Shown here piece by piece: positions 1 through 11,111 of a stretch of 64,000 nt of DNA. Within the stretch, counting starts at the first letter, position 1, and each line of letters begins with the position of its first letter. The position numbers and the translations under genes are program-made. The stretch covers positions 61,065-125,064 of the forward strand of contig NW_019776009.1 of assembly GCF_001039355.2 (NCBI RefSeq), read 5' to 3'. This stretch comes from Lingula anatina. Its lineage: Eukaryota > Brachiopoda > Lingulata > Lingulida > Lingulidae. Below the pieces are notes generated by a model. It was not told where the DNA came from, did not search any database, and saw only the letters and a list, made by a program, of their open reading frames with translations.

Positions 1-1405
1 GGAAGAGCGACTTTCGTGGTACGAATAAGTTTGCGTACAAAAGTAAGATTTTCTGGCATCTAGATAGAAACAAACAACCCAATTTTAACACGTAATGGTG
101 TATAGACCTTCCCGATCAACAAGATGATAACAGGTAAGGTGGAGGTGCAATTATTTTGCTTAAATAGCCCAATTACCTGAGCAAAATGGTTTAGGAGCGA
201 TTTCTCAGCTTTGAAGATTGATAACATAGTCTAAACTTCAATCCCCATATCTCATTCTGTAACTGTCAGATTGACATGAAATTTGATGTGTCTCTGTTTC
301 AGTATAATATCTAGTCGTCTGAGTCTTGGTTTTTGGATTGACCTTTTATTTTTGAAGTTATTAATACTGAAATTGGAAGGTCCATATATATTTCGTAAAA
401 TTCACGTTTTATCAAAATAAAATCAAAAGTAAAAATAAAAAGAGAAAATCCTGACAGAGTTTAATGGAGTTTGTGCTAACCTTTAGATAGCTATTTCAAT
501 CGTATTAATAGGGCTTTTTGTTTAAGAGAAATTCTTGATTAAAAAAAAGACAATTTTAGCCTCAAAACGCTGATATTACGTCACTCGTGTTACACTGTGA
601 CTACAAACTTTGAAAAATTGTTTGGCTTGCTAGACCTTTTCTTTAAGTTAATAGGAAATTTCATTAGCTGCATTAGTTTTGGACTTTTTCGTTAATATCC
701 AAGATCCCTTAACATATGAAATATAGAATATCAAAAAATCCGTTATCCCGCAAAAGCGCCGCTGTGTTATGGAAACTTTTAAAGTAGTAAGAGTTTAAAG
801 AGTGAAATACGTTTGAAATTTTATATTTATCTGTCTCAGACTATATCCGTTCTATCTTGGTCTCGGCGACCCGAATATCGCAAAATATTTATGTGGCGCT
901 TGAAATTATCACCATCAAGCACACGGACTAGTATTATTGTGTCTTGGTCTTTATCCCATGCATTACCCCTGTAGCCGAAGGGAAGGCAGCACCCATTCTA
1001 TAATGGTCTTTGGTATGACCTGATGTAACGAAACTGAGGGTCAGTGTAACTGAAAGTCCGCTCTCCATTTAATTATAATGTTTAGGGTTAGCCTGACCTA
1101 AATGGGTCAAAATCTGGGGCGAGTCTCTGTATCATGGACTCTGCATCATGGCGGGGGGGGGGGGGGTGCTTGCTCGTGAATTCAACGACTTGCTTTCTTA
1201 TAGACTTATACACATGAACGTGTCTGAAAAGAAAAAAAAAAGTATCATCATAATGAGTTTTCTTTCTTATACATACTAGTTCCAGTGAATTAAACAGATT
1301 TCATGAAATCATACAGGCAAACATGGACAAAATTTGGGGATCTTATTATCATTCTAGTCCTTATATCTGTGCTCTTTGAGCAACTTCATTTTCTTATATA
1401 AGACC
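1..1405. other. Non-coding stretch, no gene seen
   Basis: No reading frame of convincing length, no recognisable domain and no paired terminal repeats were found. The only notable feature is a run of 14 G at 1153-1166. AT-rich intergenic or intronic sequence. Confidence 0.6.
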
Positions 1406-2553
1406 ACACTTTTTTTTATTTATATGGATGACATCCTGCGCACGCACCGATTTTCGTCCGTTCTCCAAACCCCCCCTCCCCCCATCGAAGTCGGTTGTCG
1501 CAAACGCCGTTATTGAATTTGCCGGAAAATGAGCTTTCTGCGCATGCGTATTACTGCCACTTGGAAATATGGCCGCTTTGCCATCAAATTCATCTCTAGT
1601 ATTACTTTCAAATTACAGGACAATTAATTATATAAAGTCATAAAGAGAAGGGGGCCGTCGTTTTGGATTGTTTGTTATGCCATTGATATTGGGCATGGAG
1701 ATATCCACTTTTTTACAATTATGCGAAAGGCTGGCGGCGGCCAGCAATTATCGCCCGGTAAATTTCAGTGACATTCTGTCCAAAGCAGCACATACCAGGT
1801 TTTTTGTAGCGAAAAAAGGGTTGACAGGGCGTCGAGGTATTTGGTGGGCTGTAGGTCGGTCAGGCCACCCGACAGTTTGGCTGCTTCGTGTGAGTCGAAG
1901 TAGACCAAATGGCATCGACCGAAATGACCTTTTATAAATTTGGTAGTATTAAGCATATCTTTGATTCATTTTGTAACATTTCTGTGTAGTGTTCATAATG
2001 CTTTAATATTCTGAGAAAACAAATAAAGACATGCTGTTTGTTTGATATTTATTTTATTGATTGTTATACCAACAAAATGCATGAAATAATTACCTTAAAT
2101 AGATTGGGTAATATGCAGCATGTCTAGCAGGCCCGTAGCCAGCAATTTCAAAAGGGGGGGGGTCTTTTTTTTGAAAAAGTGGACCATTTTCCATAAAAAC
2201 CTAATGTATCTAGATCAAATTTTACCCAGAGTGGACCTTTTCCCAACAAAAGGGGTGGTTCTTCCGAATCCCCTGGCTACGGGCCCGTCTATTCATGACT
2301 TTTTTTTTACCTTTCTAAGAAGTATTCACAATGCTTTAATATTTTGAGAGCATGGATAAAGACATATTGTTAGTTTGATACGTGTTTCTGTGGTAAATTT
2401 GTGTTTCCAACTGTGTACTGACAGCAGTCCTTTACTTAAGCAGCATTTTTTTTTTTTTGGGGGGGGGGGGCTGTTTTTTTTTTTTTTTTTTTCGCCCCCT
2501 CGCACCGATTTCGGGGTCCCCAGAGGATGTCATCCATAAAAATAAAAAAGTGT
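1406..2553. mobile_element. DNA transposon-like element with about 30 bp terminal inverted repeats
   Basis: The left end (from ACACTTTT through ATGGATGACATCCT, 1406-1436) is matched in inverted orientation by the right end (2524-2553, AGGATGTCATCC followed by an A-rich tract and AAAAAAGTGT). The interior has no recognisable transposase. An 89-residue frame at 1668-1937 resembles nothing I know and may be chance. A stretch of about 70 bp around 1980-2050 is repeated at 2310-2380, on both sides of the nested element at 2130-2285. Probably non-autonomous; superfamily unassigned. Confidence 0.5.
2130..2285. mobile_element. Nested short element with 13-bp inverted ends (GGCCCGTAGCCAG)
   Basis: The left end GGCCCGTAGCCAG (2130-2142) is matched by its reverse complement CTGGCTACGGGCC (2273-2285). 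G-runs and C-runs lie just inside the ends. The trinucleotide context GTCTA occurs on both sides and could be the target duplication. Element ends of this kind recur in marine invertebrate genomes; there is no coding capacity. Confidence 0.5.
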
Positions 2554-2728
2554 TGCCTAATTCCATTCTGCAGGAAAAACTCTGAGTGATCTATGCAGCT
2601 AGTACCAAAGAAAAATCCATTCTATAAGATTTCTTTGAGATAGCAATAATAAGAGATATACGTTGATGAATAAAGAGGAGTCTACTGTAATTAAATTTGC
2701 GAAGTTTGTGACATGAACACTATTACAG

Positions 2729-3553
2729 TACAAATGTCTCTTCACATGGGAGTTACGTAATACTCATGTGCATAGTAGCATGTTAAAACCTAAAATTAAC
2801 TTACAAACTAACTTAACTTGTCACATTAGACATACAGCCTTAAATTAACTTCCAAACTATAAACTTAATATTTGATCAATTAATCTTATACCTGCACGAC
2901 GTTGCATGTGAATTCTACGATGCTTGCTACCATCTCGGTTCTTTGTCTCTTTGACGTGAATGATTGTGTTAGCTGAGATGCACTGGCTGCGAATTCTAGC
3001 TGCAACAGGGGAATATCTGTCACGTTACACCGGCCTTGGCAAAGTCGAATCGGCCGGTGACAGAATGGTAAATAGTTAACCTGTATACCGCGCTCATTAC
3101 ACTAAGTTTACGTACTTGATGCAAGCCAGCTGTCCTAAGAGCAGATTTAGAAAGAAAGGTCTGCGGACTAAAAGATCCGTCGGCTTAATATGGCCAACCC
3201 TGCTTAAAGGAAAGCCGTTTTATTCCCTGATATTCTCCCGCCTCCACACGCGCCATTAAATCTCGGCTTCGAGGTATAATTGCCAGACCTCTCTAGCGAC
3301 TGCGCGTGTGGAGGCGGGGAGACCATCAGGGAATCAGTCGGTATTGCCTGTAAGTGTTCTGAATGCGCTCTTTCAGTGTCAGTCCACGTGGCCTCTACTG
3401 CTTCAATGTTTTAAGAAAATGGACAGAATGCACCGCTTTTGAAGAGCTGCTTTATCTCCGGGTGGGGTCAAACTCACGAGGCGGACACTGTTACCCCGAG
3501 ACCTCCAGGTTGGTATGATTAAACCTAACAAATAGTAGAAGTTGGATTCAAGT
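2729..3553. repeat. Dispersed repeat about 0.8 kb, copy 1 (copy 2 at 34945-35747)
   Basis: Most of this stretch aligns by eye with 34945-35747 on the same strand: it starts at TACAAATGTCTCTTCACATG, runs through GCACGACGTTG and GTCTCTTTGACGTGAA, and ends near ACAAATAGTGGAAGTTG. It contains a foldback (3222-3334). Near its end a segment read on the minus strand, with GAGTTTGACCCC and an upstream GGTAACAGTGTCCGCC, resembles the B and A boxes of a tRNA-derived SINE. It could be a composite of a SINE, a MITE and LTR sequence rather than one element. Confidence 0.6.
3222..3334. repeat. Foldback hairpin in the dispersed repeat, copy 1
   Basis: An arm of about 33 bp at 3222-3254 (core CTCCCGCCTCCACACGCGC) pairs with 3301-3334 (core GCGCGTGTGGAGGCGGGGAG). 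The same hairpin is at 35362-35478 in copy 2. Typical of a short non-autonomous inverted-repeat element. Confidence 0.65.
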
Positions 3554-3712
3554 TGCTAGAGATGATTGCAGTATATACTATAGATGTTCACTAGTTTGTT
3601 GTGTTTGATGAGAACTCCAGAGATCATAGAAGAGCAGAATAAAGTATATTGCTTACTACATATAGTCTTGTTATTTGATGGCAGAATCCAAGAACATCCT
3701 TAAAACATCACA
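3554..3712 (+). repeat. Candidate 5' LTR of the retroelement
   Basis: It runs from a TG at 3554 to a CA at 3711-3712, immediately before the likely primer-binding site. It contains a TATA-like GTATATAC and an AATAAA-type signal near 3640. The left boundary is where the two copies of the upstream dispersed repeat stop matching, so the true LTR could be longer and include part of that repeat. No 3' partner was found. Confidence 0.4.
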
Positions 3713-4312
3713 TTGGCAACGAGAAATTATGAACGAGGAAGAACCCCAAGCAGTGGATTAGACTCATATACCAGTTTTTCCACCATTCTACATCAGAAAG
3801 GAGCCTAATGCTGTTTTTAAAAGATGGGGGAAGAGGAAGGAAAGGTTTGAAAATCTAATGGTTGCATTGAACATCAAAAACTCACAACAAAAGAGGGCCA
3901 TACTTTCACATTTCGCTAGCGAACAATTTTTGGATGTTTTATAGAATCTGTCACACATAAGGGCATCATATAAGGTTGTTGTATCTGATTTTGGACAGTA
4001 CGTAAGACCCCATTATAATCCTGAATTTGAATTTGAATTTGAATTTTCCAAAACACTTAACAAGAAGCACTAAATAAGCACTAACAAGAAGGTAGTGAAA
4101 TAATTGATGCGTTCCATATCAGGTTAAGACAACTAGGGGTCAACTGTGGTTTTGAGAACTTGGACAGATATATTAAGTCGCAAATTATTCAGGGATGTGT
4201 ATCTCATAAGTTGAGAAGAAAAGCTCTAAGTGAGCAGACTCTCACACTGAATTACTTGCCAACACATGCAACAGCCTAAACACTATCAAAGCACAGGTCC
4301 AGTCCAACCACA

Positions 4313-4900
4313 GTGTATAACGTGAAAAAGTCAGCCCAAGCATTACCCAAACAACAAAAGCCAAGACATAACAAATCCAAAACGCAGCCAAAACATGGTT
4401 CCAGAGAATGTCGGTTCTGCGCTGGAGAGTACCCACACAACGGAGTTTGTCCTGCCAAGGGGAATATCTGCAGAAAGTGTAACAAGTTGCACCATTTCCC
4501 AATCAAGTGCAGAAGCAAAGTAGCCAAAACAAAACCTGTTCATGCTTCTATCAGTACTGTAAATGATAATGAATGTAAAAAGTTTATTCTTACTTTACAG
4601 GTTAACACACAGTCTGTTGACTTTGAGCTAGACACTGGTGCCTCTGTCATGTTGATTGGTCACGATTTCTATGAATCAAAGTTAAAAAGTTACCCTTTAC
4701 AGTCAATACGATTGCACCACACATCTTATTGCAGCAATCCTTTTAGTAAATTGCGGGAAATTACAGTCGCAGTGCGTTACAATGACCAGTCTGTAGACCT
4801 ACCATTAGCAGTGGTGAAGGGATATAAGCCTGCAACTGTTGGGGCAAAATTAGTTAGAGAAAATATTGGATTGGTCAAACATCTTTTCTGTACGGAGTAA
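4313..4900 (+). pseudogene. Retroelement gag-pol fragment: zinc knuckles and aspartic protease
   Basis: The 195-residue frame shows cysteine/histidine knuckles (CRFC...H...C, then CRKCNKLHHFPIKC). These are followed by the protease active-site motif LDTGASVMLIG, which marks a retropepsin. The frame has no real ATG start (the first codon used is GTG), because it continues a gag frame that is broken upstream. A family protein would continue into reverse transcriptase without a stop; here a stop at 4898-4900 and later frame changes show decay. Confidence 0.75.
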
Positions 4901-5054
4901 CCCAAAGTTATAGCCACTTCTGCCTCAATGCAAAGTGGTATTTGCTTCAATTCAAGGATCAATCAAAGGTTTGAAGCAGATGTTTACATTCCTTTAGGTA
5001 CAAACCCCCATATTCAAGAAAGCTTATTATGTAGCCTACCCACTTCAAGATAAG

Positions 5055-5255
5055 GTGGGATCTCAGCTGTTGGATGTAGTTGAGGAGGGTCATTATACCA
5101 AATTAAAAAGTATTAAATGGGAGAGTCCACAAGTCACTGTTATAAAACCATCAGGGGTGGTGACGTTGTGTGGTGATTATAAGATCACTGTGAATACAGC
5201 ACTTGATAAAGATCGAACCATATCCACTCCCAACTTTTCAGTCCATGCTTGCTAA
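5055..5255 (+). pseudogene. Retroelement reverse transcriptase, N-terminal fragment
   Basis: About 66 residues match the start of a Ty3/gypsy-type reverse transcriptase: a segment ending WESPQVTVIKPSG followed by CGDYKITVN, the conserved first finger/palm motifs. The frame stops before the catalytic region, and the domain is broken by the MITE at 5323-5531. Confidence 0.7.
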
Positions 5256-5322
5256 ACATGCAAAAGGAAAATTCAGATCTAAGATAGATTGCGCCAAGCA
5301 ATTCCCAGTTGAAACTTAGGCT

Positions 5323-5531
5323 CTATTCCCATAGATTTTAGATCGATCTATCCCCGCGGGGAGTCTCACTAGATTACTTTCAGCTAATCCGACTTAAATG
5401 TCCGTCCCGCCTACTACAAGCTGTAAGTGGGTAATTAACTTTCTTGTCCGCCCGGCTGATAGCTATTTAGCGTGAACCCCCAGGGAGTTAGGTCGATCTA
5501 AAGTAGGTCAATCTAATCTATGGAAATGGGG
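5323..5531. mobile_element. MITE inserted in the reverse transcriptase region, copy 1
   Basis: About 200 bp with imperfect inverted ends: CCCATAGATTTTAGATCGAT at the left and the complement of CCATAGATTAGATTGACC at the right. A second copy at 30072-30275 has the same interior (for example TGTCCGTCC, CCTACTACAAGCTGTAAG and AACCCCCAG). There is no coding capacity. The insertion separates the two reverse-transcriptase fragments, so it is younger than the retroelement. Confidence 0.65.
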
Positions 5532-5559
5532 TGTTAGTGAGAAATCAAAACAGTATCTC

Positions 5560-5808
5560 ATGATTAACCCTTTGATTGGGTTGTTACGCCCAGGACGAAT
5601 GGCGTATAGTATTACGACTGCTCAGCAGCAGTTCCAACTTGTTATGGATCAAGTTTTTGATGGTATGGAGGAGGCTGCTTGTTCAATTGATGATATACTC
5701 GTCACCACTGATACTGTGGAAGAACATTACATTGCACTACAACGTGTGCTGCAGAGACTTCGTCAGTTCAATATTCGTGCACGTTTGTCAAAGTGTAGTT
5801 TCATTTAA
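5560..5808 (+). pseudogene. Retroelement reverse transcriptase, catalytic fragment
   Basis: The 82-residue frame carries the LLRPGRMAYSITTA region and the catalytic motif in the form CSIDDILVTTD (the usual YxDD has become SIDD). It continues through HYIALQRVLQRLRQF and ends near LSKCSF. The order is right for a Ty3/gypsy palm domain. After 5808 the similarity continues briefly past a stop (ILGHI) and then fades. Confidence 0.75.
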
Positions 5809-6646
5809 GAAAGCATTGATATTCTTGGTCATATCTGTCAAATCTAAAGCTAGCAGTACATATCTGATGTAATTCCAATTGTGCTGAGGAAAATCCTGTT
5901 GTTGTTTAACAACCAGTTCGTAGATATCCTCAAAGGGAGTGCAAAACACCAGAGAGACCAACTTATACTTGACTGGAAAATATTGCTGTAATTGAGCATT
6001 CTCCAGGAACATTTCCTTACATGTAAGTTGATCAAGGACTGTTAAAGGACTGATAACTGTTTAGACTCTGAAGTGATTATTTAGAGTGCTTCAGAGTATT
6101 TGTAATATTTTAGTTTATTCTATTTTGATAGATGGTCATCGTCCAGTGCCATGGTGAAGATGGTCATCGCTCAGTGTTGTGCGTGAAGGTGGTCATCGTC
6201 CAGTGCTGTGGGTGTAGACGGTTATCGTTCATTGCTTTTGGAGATGATGGTCATCATCCACGTCTGTTGGAGATAATGTTTGATCAATGCTGTAGTACGA
6301 AATGCTCAAAGCTAATTTTTATTGATTTCATTCTATAACTATAAAAATAATATAAAAATGTGCATTGGTAGTTTTGTTTTTTCACACAAGTTGCAACACT
6401 GAATCACTTTCCCTTAGGATAATGGTTGCGTGCACGTGTTTGTATGTGTTTGTGGGAACAGAGCGCTCACAAAAAATTACTAATGTAATAGTTGATGGCT
6501 GGGACTGGTAGTCAAAGCCTATTGTAATGTTTTTTTTTTTTTTTTTTTTTTTTTTGGTAAATATGTCTTGTTCATTTTTGTATAAATATATAAGAATGGG
6601 AATGTCAGGACGCCATCCTTAATTTTGGGGGGCATATGTAACCGGT

Positions 6647-6850
6647 TGACAAGAAGTTACATATTCTGTCACGTGGTTCAGGTGAGCAAGAGATATGAAT
6701 TCCCTACGACAGGTCATTCTAAGTCATTCTTTGGTCATTCATCACTATAAAGATGTATAACGTATGTGTAAATGTACTTCTTCTGTGAGAATAAAGAAGC
6801 TGGTGTTCGATTAACAGTAAAGTCTACGTATCATTCTATTCTCGGCTACA
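6647..6850 (+). repeat. Solo LTR-like block, copy 1
   Basis: Begins TGTAACCGGTTGAC and ends CTCGGCTACA, so it has TG...CA ends. It holds a TATA-like TATAAAG upstream and an AATAAA at 6790-6795, about 55 nt before the end, as in an LTR R/U5 region. The same block lies at 7488-7700 in the second unit. No internal retroelement sequence adjoins it. Confidence 0.5.
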
Positions 6851-7487
6851 TTGTGATTTAGTTTGGTTTAACCTACCACATGAATACCCGCCATCAATAT
6901 GAATCAGTGCAATAAAACTACGTAGCATAACTTATCTATATTCTCATTTACTCTTCAAATATTGGACACCTCTGCTTTTCTGGCTAAATAAAAACTGCAA
7001 GGTTTCTCAGGATTTTTGAACTGGCTGTCGGTGAAGATGGGCATTGTCCAGTGCTGTGGTCAAAAGTGGTCATCTCCCAGTGTTGTGGGTGAGGATGGGC
7101 ATTGTCCAGTGCTGCGGGCAAAGATAGACATCGTCCGGTGGTGTGGGTGAAGATGTTTGGTCAGAGCTGTAGAACGAAATGATCAAAGGAATTTTTTTAT
7201 TGTTTTCATTCTATAGCAATAAAAATAATATAAAAATGTGCATTAGGAGTTTTGATTTTCATGAAAGTTGTCGTATTCAATTTCTTTCCCTTAGGATAAA
7301 GGTTGCGTGCACGTGTTTGTATGTGTTTATGGGAACAGAGCGCCCACAAAAAATCATAATGTAACAGTTGATGGCTGAGGCTGATGGTCGAAGCCTATTG
7401 AAACATTTTAATAAATATGTATTTAAATTTTCGTATAAATATTTAAGAATGAGAATGTCGGGACGCCATCCGAATTTTGGGGGCATA

Positions 7488-7700
7488 AATAACCGGTTGA
7501 CACGATGTTACATTTCTGTTACGTGGGTCAAGTGAGCGGGAGATATAAATTTCCCGCGACAGGTCATTCTAAGTCATTCTTCAGTCATTCATCACTGAAC
7601 AGATGTATAACGTATGTGTAAATGTACTTCTTCAGTGAGAATAAAGAAGCTGGTGTTCGATTAACAGTAAAGTCTACGTGTCATTCTATCCTCGGCTACA
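7488..7700 (+). repeat. Solo LTR-like block, copy 2
   Basis: Aligns over its length with 6647-6850, ending with the same CTCGGCTACA. The terminal TG has mutated (AAATAACCGG). It is part of the tandem duplication rather than an independent insertion. Confidence 0.5.
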
Positions 7701-8202
7701 TTGTGATTTAGTTTGGTTTAACCTACGACATGAATACCCTTCTTTTATCAGTATGAATCATTTAGTTGCAATAAAACTACGTAGAACAATTTATCTATAT
7801 TCTCATTTACTTTTCAATTAGTGGATCCCTCTGTTTTCTGGCTAAATAAAAACTGCAAGGTTTCTCTGGATTTTTGAACTGTTTTTAAATGAAAGAATGC
7901 ATGCAAGGTGATTATAAACTCTTGAAAATCAATATAGTGGTTCTAGAGGACGGTGCATGGTCAGGCATTGTCAATTAATCCAAAAAAAAGTATCAAAGTA
8001 ACAGCAGATTTTGTTGAGACTGCTATGAGAATGCATAGTTTACATGACATTGACAGTATTTCATCACTAATTGTCGATAATGTTGTGAATAGCTTGTTAT
8101 TCACTTGTAAAGATAACCTGCATTAGTACATGTGTAACATACACCAGTGAATTATATTGCACTGTGATATAACTCCCCTGCGTACATGTAGCACTGTATA
8201 TA

Positions 8203-8473
8203 CAGAGGCGGATCCAGGATTATTTGAAGGGGGGGTACATAGCGACAGGCCTCGGATGCGAAGCCGACCATCGCCCCTTTGGCGTGGGGTTCTGGGCCTG
8301 CTATTGAGCCTCAAAATATTTTTGCCATTTTAGAAAACAAACGGTGCCCTTTGGTACGGTTTAAAACTATGATTCAGCTAGTCAAAATTCTAATTTGAAG
8401 AGGGAAATGTTGGTGTGGTATATTTTTCAGAAACCGCAGGGGGGGGGGGTCAGGACCCCTAAATCTGCCACTG
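8203..8473. mobile_element. Short element with CAGAGGCGGATCC / TCTGCCACTG ends
   Basis: The left end CAGAGGCGGATCCAGGA and the right end CCCCTAAATCTGCCACTG are imperfect inverted repeats, with a G-run just inside both ends. Short elements beginning CAG(T/A)GGCGGATCC are common in animal genomes and are usually placed with hAT-type MITEs; that placement is from family knowledge, not shown here. No coding capacity. Confidence 0.5.
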
Positions 8474-9369
8474 ATATACATATACATATATGAATGTATA
8501 TCCTTATATATTGTGTAAATATTGTGTAAATATTGTTGTCTAGTGAGCCTTCAAGTTTACCCTCATATCATTTAGTTTCCCATAATCTAATTATGAAATA
8601 AACATGTTTATAAGGGCTAAGTGCACGTGGCGCATATTTATCAAACATGAGATTGGGGTAGGTCAGAAGAGAAGCGCAAAAATAACAAAGTGAAAATCAG
8701 TGTCCCGAATCCAATAAAGATGAAACAATTGAAGGTTTCCATACAGTTTGAAGGGAAGTTAATTTTGAATGTGTCTCCAGTTCTCAAGTTCGCATATGCG
8801 CACTTACTGCCTGAATAATTATCCCCAAGCACTGCATATCATGATGTATGCCACCTCCAATGATAATGATATTTTGTTTAATGTATAATTTCAATGTTAC
8901 AGACATAAAACTCAGACTAATGCTGTGGTGACTCGTCCCAGCACTGCGTATTGATTTCATTCTACCTTTCTGTCAGTTCATGTTATTTTATAGAGTTTAT
9001 CCATGTTAGTCGTGCCACCACAGTAAAGCAAGAGGGTTATTCTATAGATTTAACTCCTCTTAGAGTGTGTGTCCCGTCTCCATTCTTCCCACCGCTACTG
9101 ATTGTCGACTACAAGAAATAGGTCACACATTGACATTCCAGTATGTAGTAACAACGAGTTTGCCCCAAGCTGTCTAACTGTGGGATTTGCCAGTGCTTCT
9201 GTTTTTATGTCCTTTTTTTCTGGTTAAATAAAAGCTGATAGAAACTGCAAAATTTATAAAAGCTAAGTATACTTGTCGCATATTTTAGAAAAATGGGACG
9301 GGGAAGATCAAAAGAGATGTAAAAAAATAACATAGGTGAATATCAATGCCTCGATTCCACTAAAGATAA

Positions 9370-9640
9370 AATAAAAGTGCTGTGGGAGGCGATGGTCATT
9401 TGTCAGTGCTGTTGGAGATGGTGGCCATCGCCCATTGCTTTGGTTGAAGATTATCATCGTCCATTGCTGTGTGTGAAGATGATCATCACCCATTGGTGTG
9501 GATGAAGATGGACATCGTCCAGGGCTATGGGCGAAGATATTCATCGTCCAGTGTTGCGGGTGAAGATGGACATCGTCCAGTGCTTTTGGAGATGATGTTC
9601 ATTGTCCATTGCTGTTGGAGAGGATGTTTGGTGTGTTTTT
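9370..9640. repeat. Minisatellite of about 30 bp units
   Basis: Eight or so degenerate units of the type GATGGTCATCGTCCATTGCT, the same family as at 6131-6290 and 7030-7160. Confidence 0.6.
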
Positions 9641-10235
9641 GTTTAATGTACATTTTTGGCAGTCCGTACATGAAACTCAAAACTACTGCAACGGTGGCTC
9701 GGCACAGCACTGCATATTAATTTTATACTACTTTTCTGTCTAGTCATGTTATTTTTTATGGTTTATCCACATTAATCCTGCCACCTCTTTACGGTTAGAG
9801 GGTTACTCTAGATTTAATTTCTCCTCTTCGAGTGTGTGTTTCCGTCCCCATTCTTCCCACCGCTAATTTTTGTCGACAACAAGAAATAACTCACAAATCG
9901 ACATTCCAATATGTAGTAAAATGGAGTTTCCCAGAAGTTGTTGTAACTGTGGGATCGGCCACTAATTCAGTTTCTACATCCGTTTTACTCGCTAAATAAC
10001 TGGAAGGTTTCTGTTTTTTTTTTTTTTTTTTTTTTTTTTTTTGACTATTTCAAAAAATGAGATGTGAATAGATCAGGAGAGATGTGAAAAAAAAATTGAA
10101 AATTAACGTGCCGATTCCAATAAAGATAAAACAATTGCAGGTTTTTATACAGTTTTAAGTGAAGTGAGTTGATGGAATGTGTCTCCATTTCTCATGTTCG
10201 CATTTGCGCACTTACTGTCTGCATAATTATCCCCC

Positions 10236-11111
10236 AGTGTACCATGACTCCCCAGTGACTCCCCCAAAATGTGACTCCCCAGTATGATTTTCATTATGAA
10301 AATGTGACTCCCCAGTCAAATTTTCATAATGAAAATGTGACTCCCCCCATGAAATTTTGACTCCCCCCCACAAAACTTAATAATGTTATTTTATTTGAGT
10401 ATATGACTTTTATCTTGTAGTATGCATAATAGAGAATACATTGGCATTTTTAGTAAGTTTGCAGGTGAAAATTTTAGTGAGAAAATAAGAAAATTTAAAA
10501 TGTGTATTCTACCACCCAATGACTCCCCTATGAGAAAAGCTGTTTATATGATATTTTGTGATCATTGCAACATCTTTCCCTTAAGGATACTTTAGAAGTA
10601 TTTGAAAGTTGGCGGTAAAATATTGGGTGCAAAAAAATCATGAAAAATCTTCATATTCATACCCATGGGATTTGGACTCCCATGAAGAAAAGGCCCTATT
10701 TTATATTTAGTCACCATACCATCGTTTTCCGCATCGTTTGCATTGTGACATATATTTTGTTTGTATTTGAAAGTTTGGTGATGAAAACTTTGGTGAAAAT
10801 TGATAATTTTTGAAACAAGTATTTATCTTACTACCTGTAAGATTTGGACTCCCATAGCCTTTTCATGGGAGTCAATGGGTGGAAAAATACACATTTTCAA
10901 TTTTTTTTATTTTCTCATGAAAATTTTCAAAAACTGCCAATGTATCTTTCATTATGCACACTACAAGATAAAAGTTATATACTCAAATAAAATAAGATTT
11001 ATAAAGTTTTGTAAGGGGGAGTCAAAATTTCATGGGGGAGTCAGATTTTCATTATGATATTTTGACTGGGGGAGTCAGATTTTCATGGGAGTCACATTTT
11101 CATGTTACACT
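10236..11111. mobile_element. Long palindromic (foldback) element in the tandem array
   Basis: Arms of about 300 bp at 10236-10590 and 10850-11111 are inverted copies. The left end AGTGTACCATGACTCCCC is matched by the complement of CATGTTACACT at the right. Repeated GTGACTCCCC and GGGGGAGTCA blocks lie near each end. It interrupts one unit of the surrounding array (compare 8810-8860, where the sequence is continuous). No transposase; non-autonomous. Confidence 0.65.

Larger units (their letters stand above)
3554..5875 (+). mobile_element. Decayed Ty3/gypsy-type LTR retrotransposon
   Basis: In order: a candidate short 5' LTR (3554-3712); a likely primer-binding site starting TGGCAACGAG two bases later; a gag-like stretch broken by stops (about 3774-4080); a zinc-knuckle plus aspartic-protease frame (4313-4900); and two reverse-transcriptase fragments (5055-5255, 5560-5808), which are separated by an inserted MITE (5323-5531). 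No integrase or 3' LTR was recognised, so the element is truncated and inactive. Order and motifs fit the Ty3/gypsy group; a related LTR family cannot be excluded. Confidence 0.75.
6131..7890. repeat. Tandem duplication of an approximately 0.85 kb unit
   Basis: The segment 6131-7015 is repeated at about 7020-7890. Each copy starts with a short minisatellite of about 30 bp (consensus close to GATGGTCATCGTCCAGTGCT), continues through GTGCACGTGTTTGTATGTG, and contains an LTR-like block (6647-6850, 7488-7700). A T-run at about 6530-6556 is present only in the first copy. No coding capacity. Confidence 0.7.

Noticed and set aside
1668-1937. 89-residue frame in the TIR element
   Set aside because: No ATG at its start, no family similarity and no splice or promoter context.
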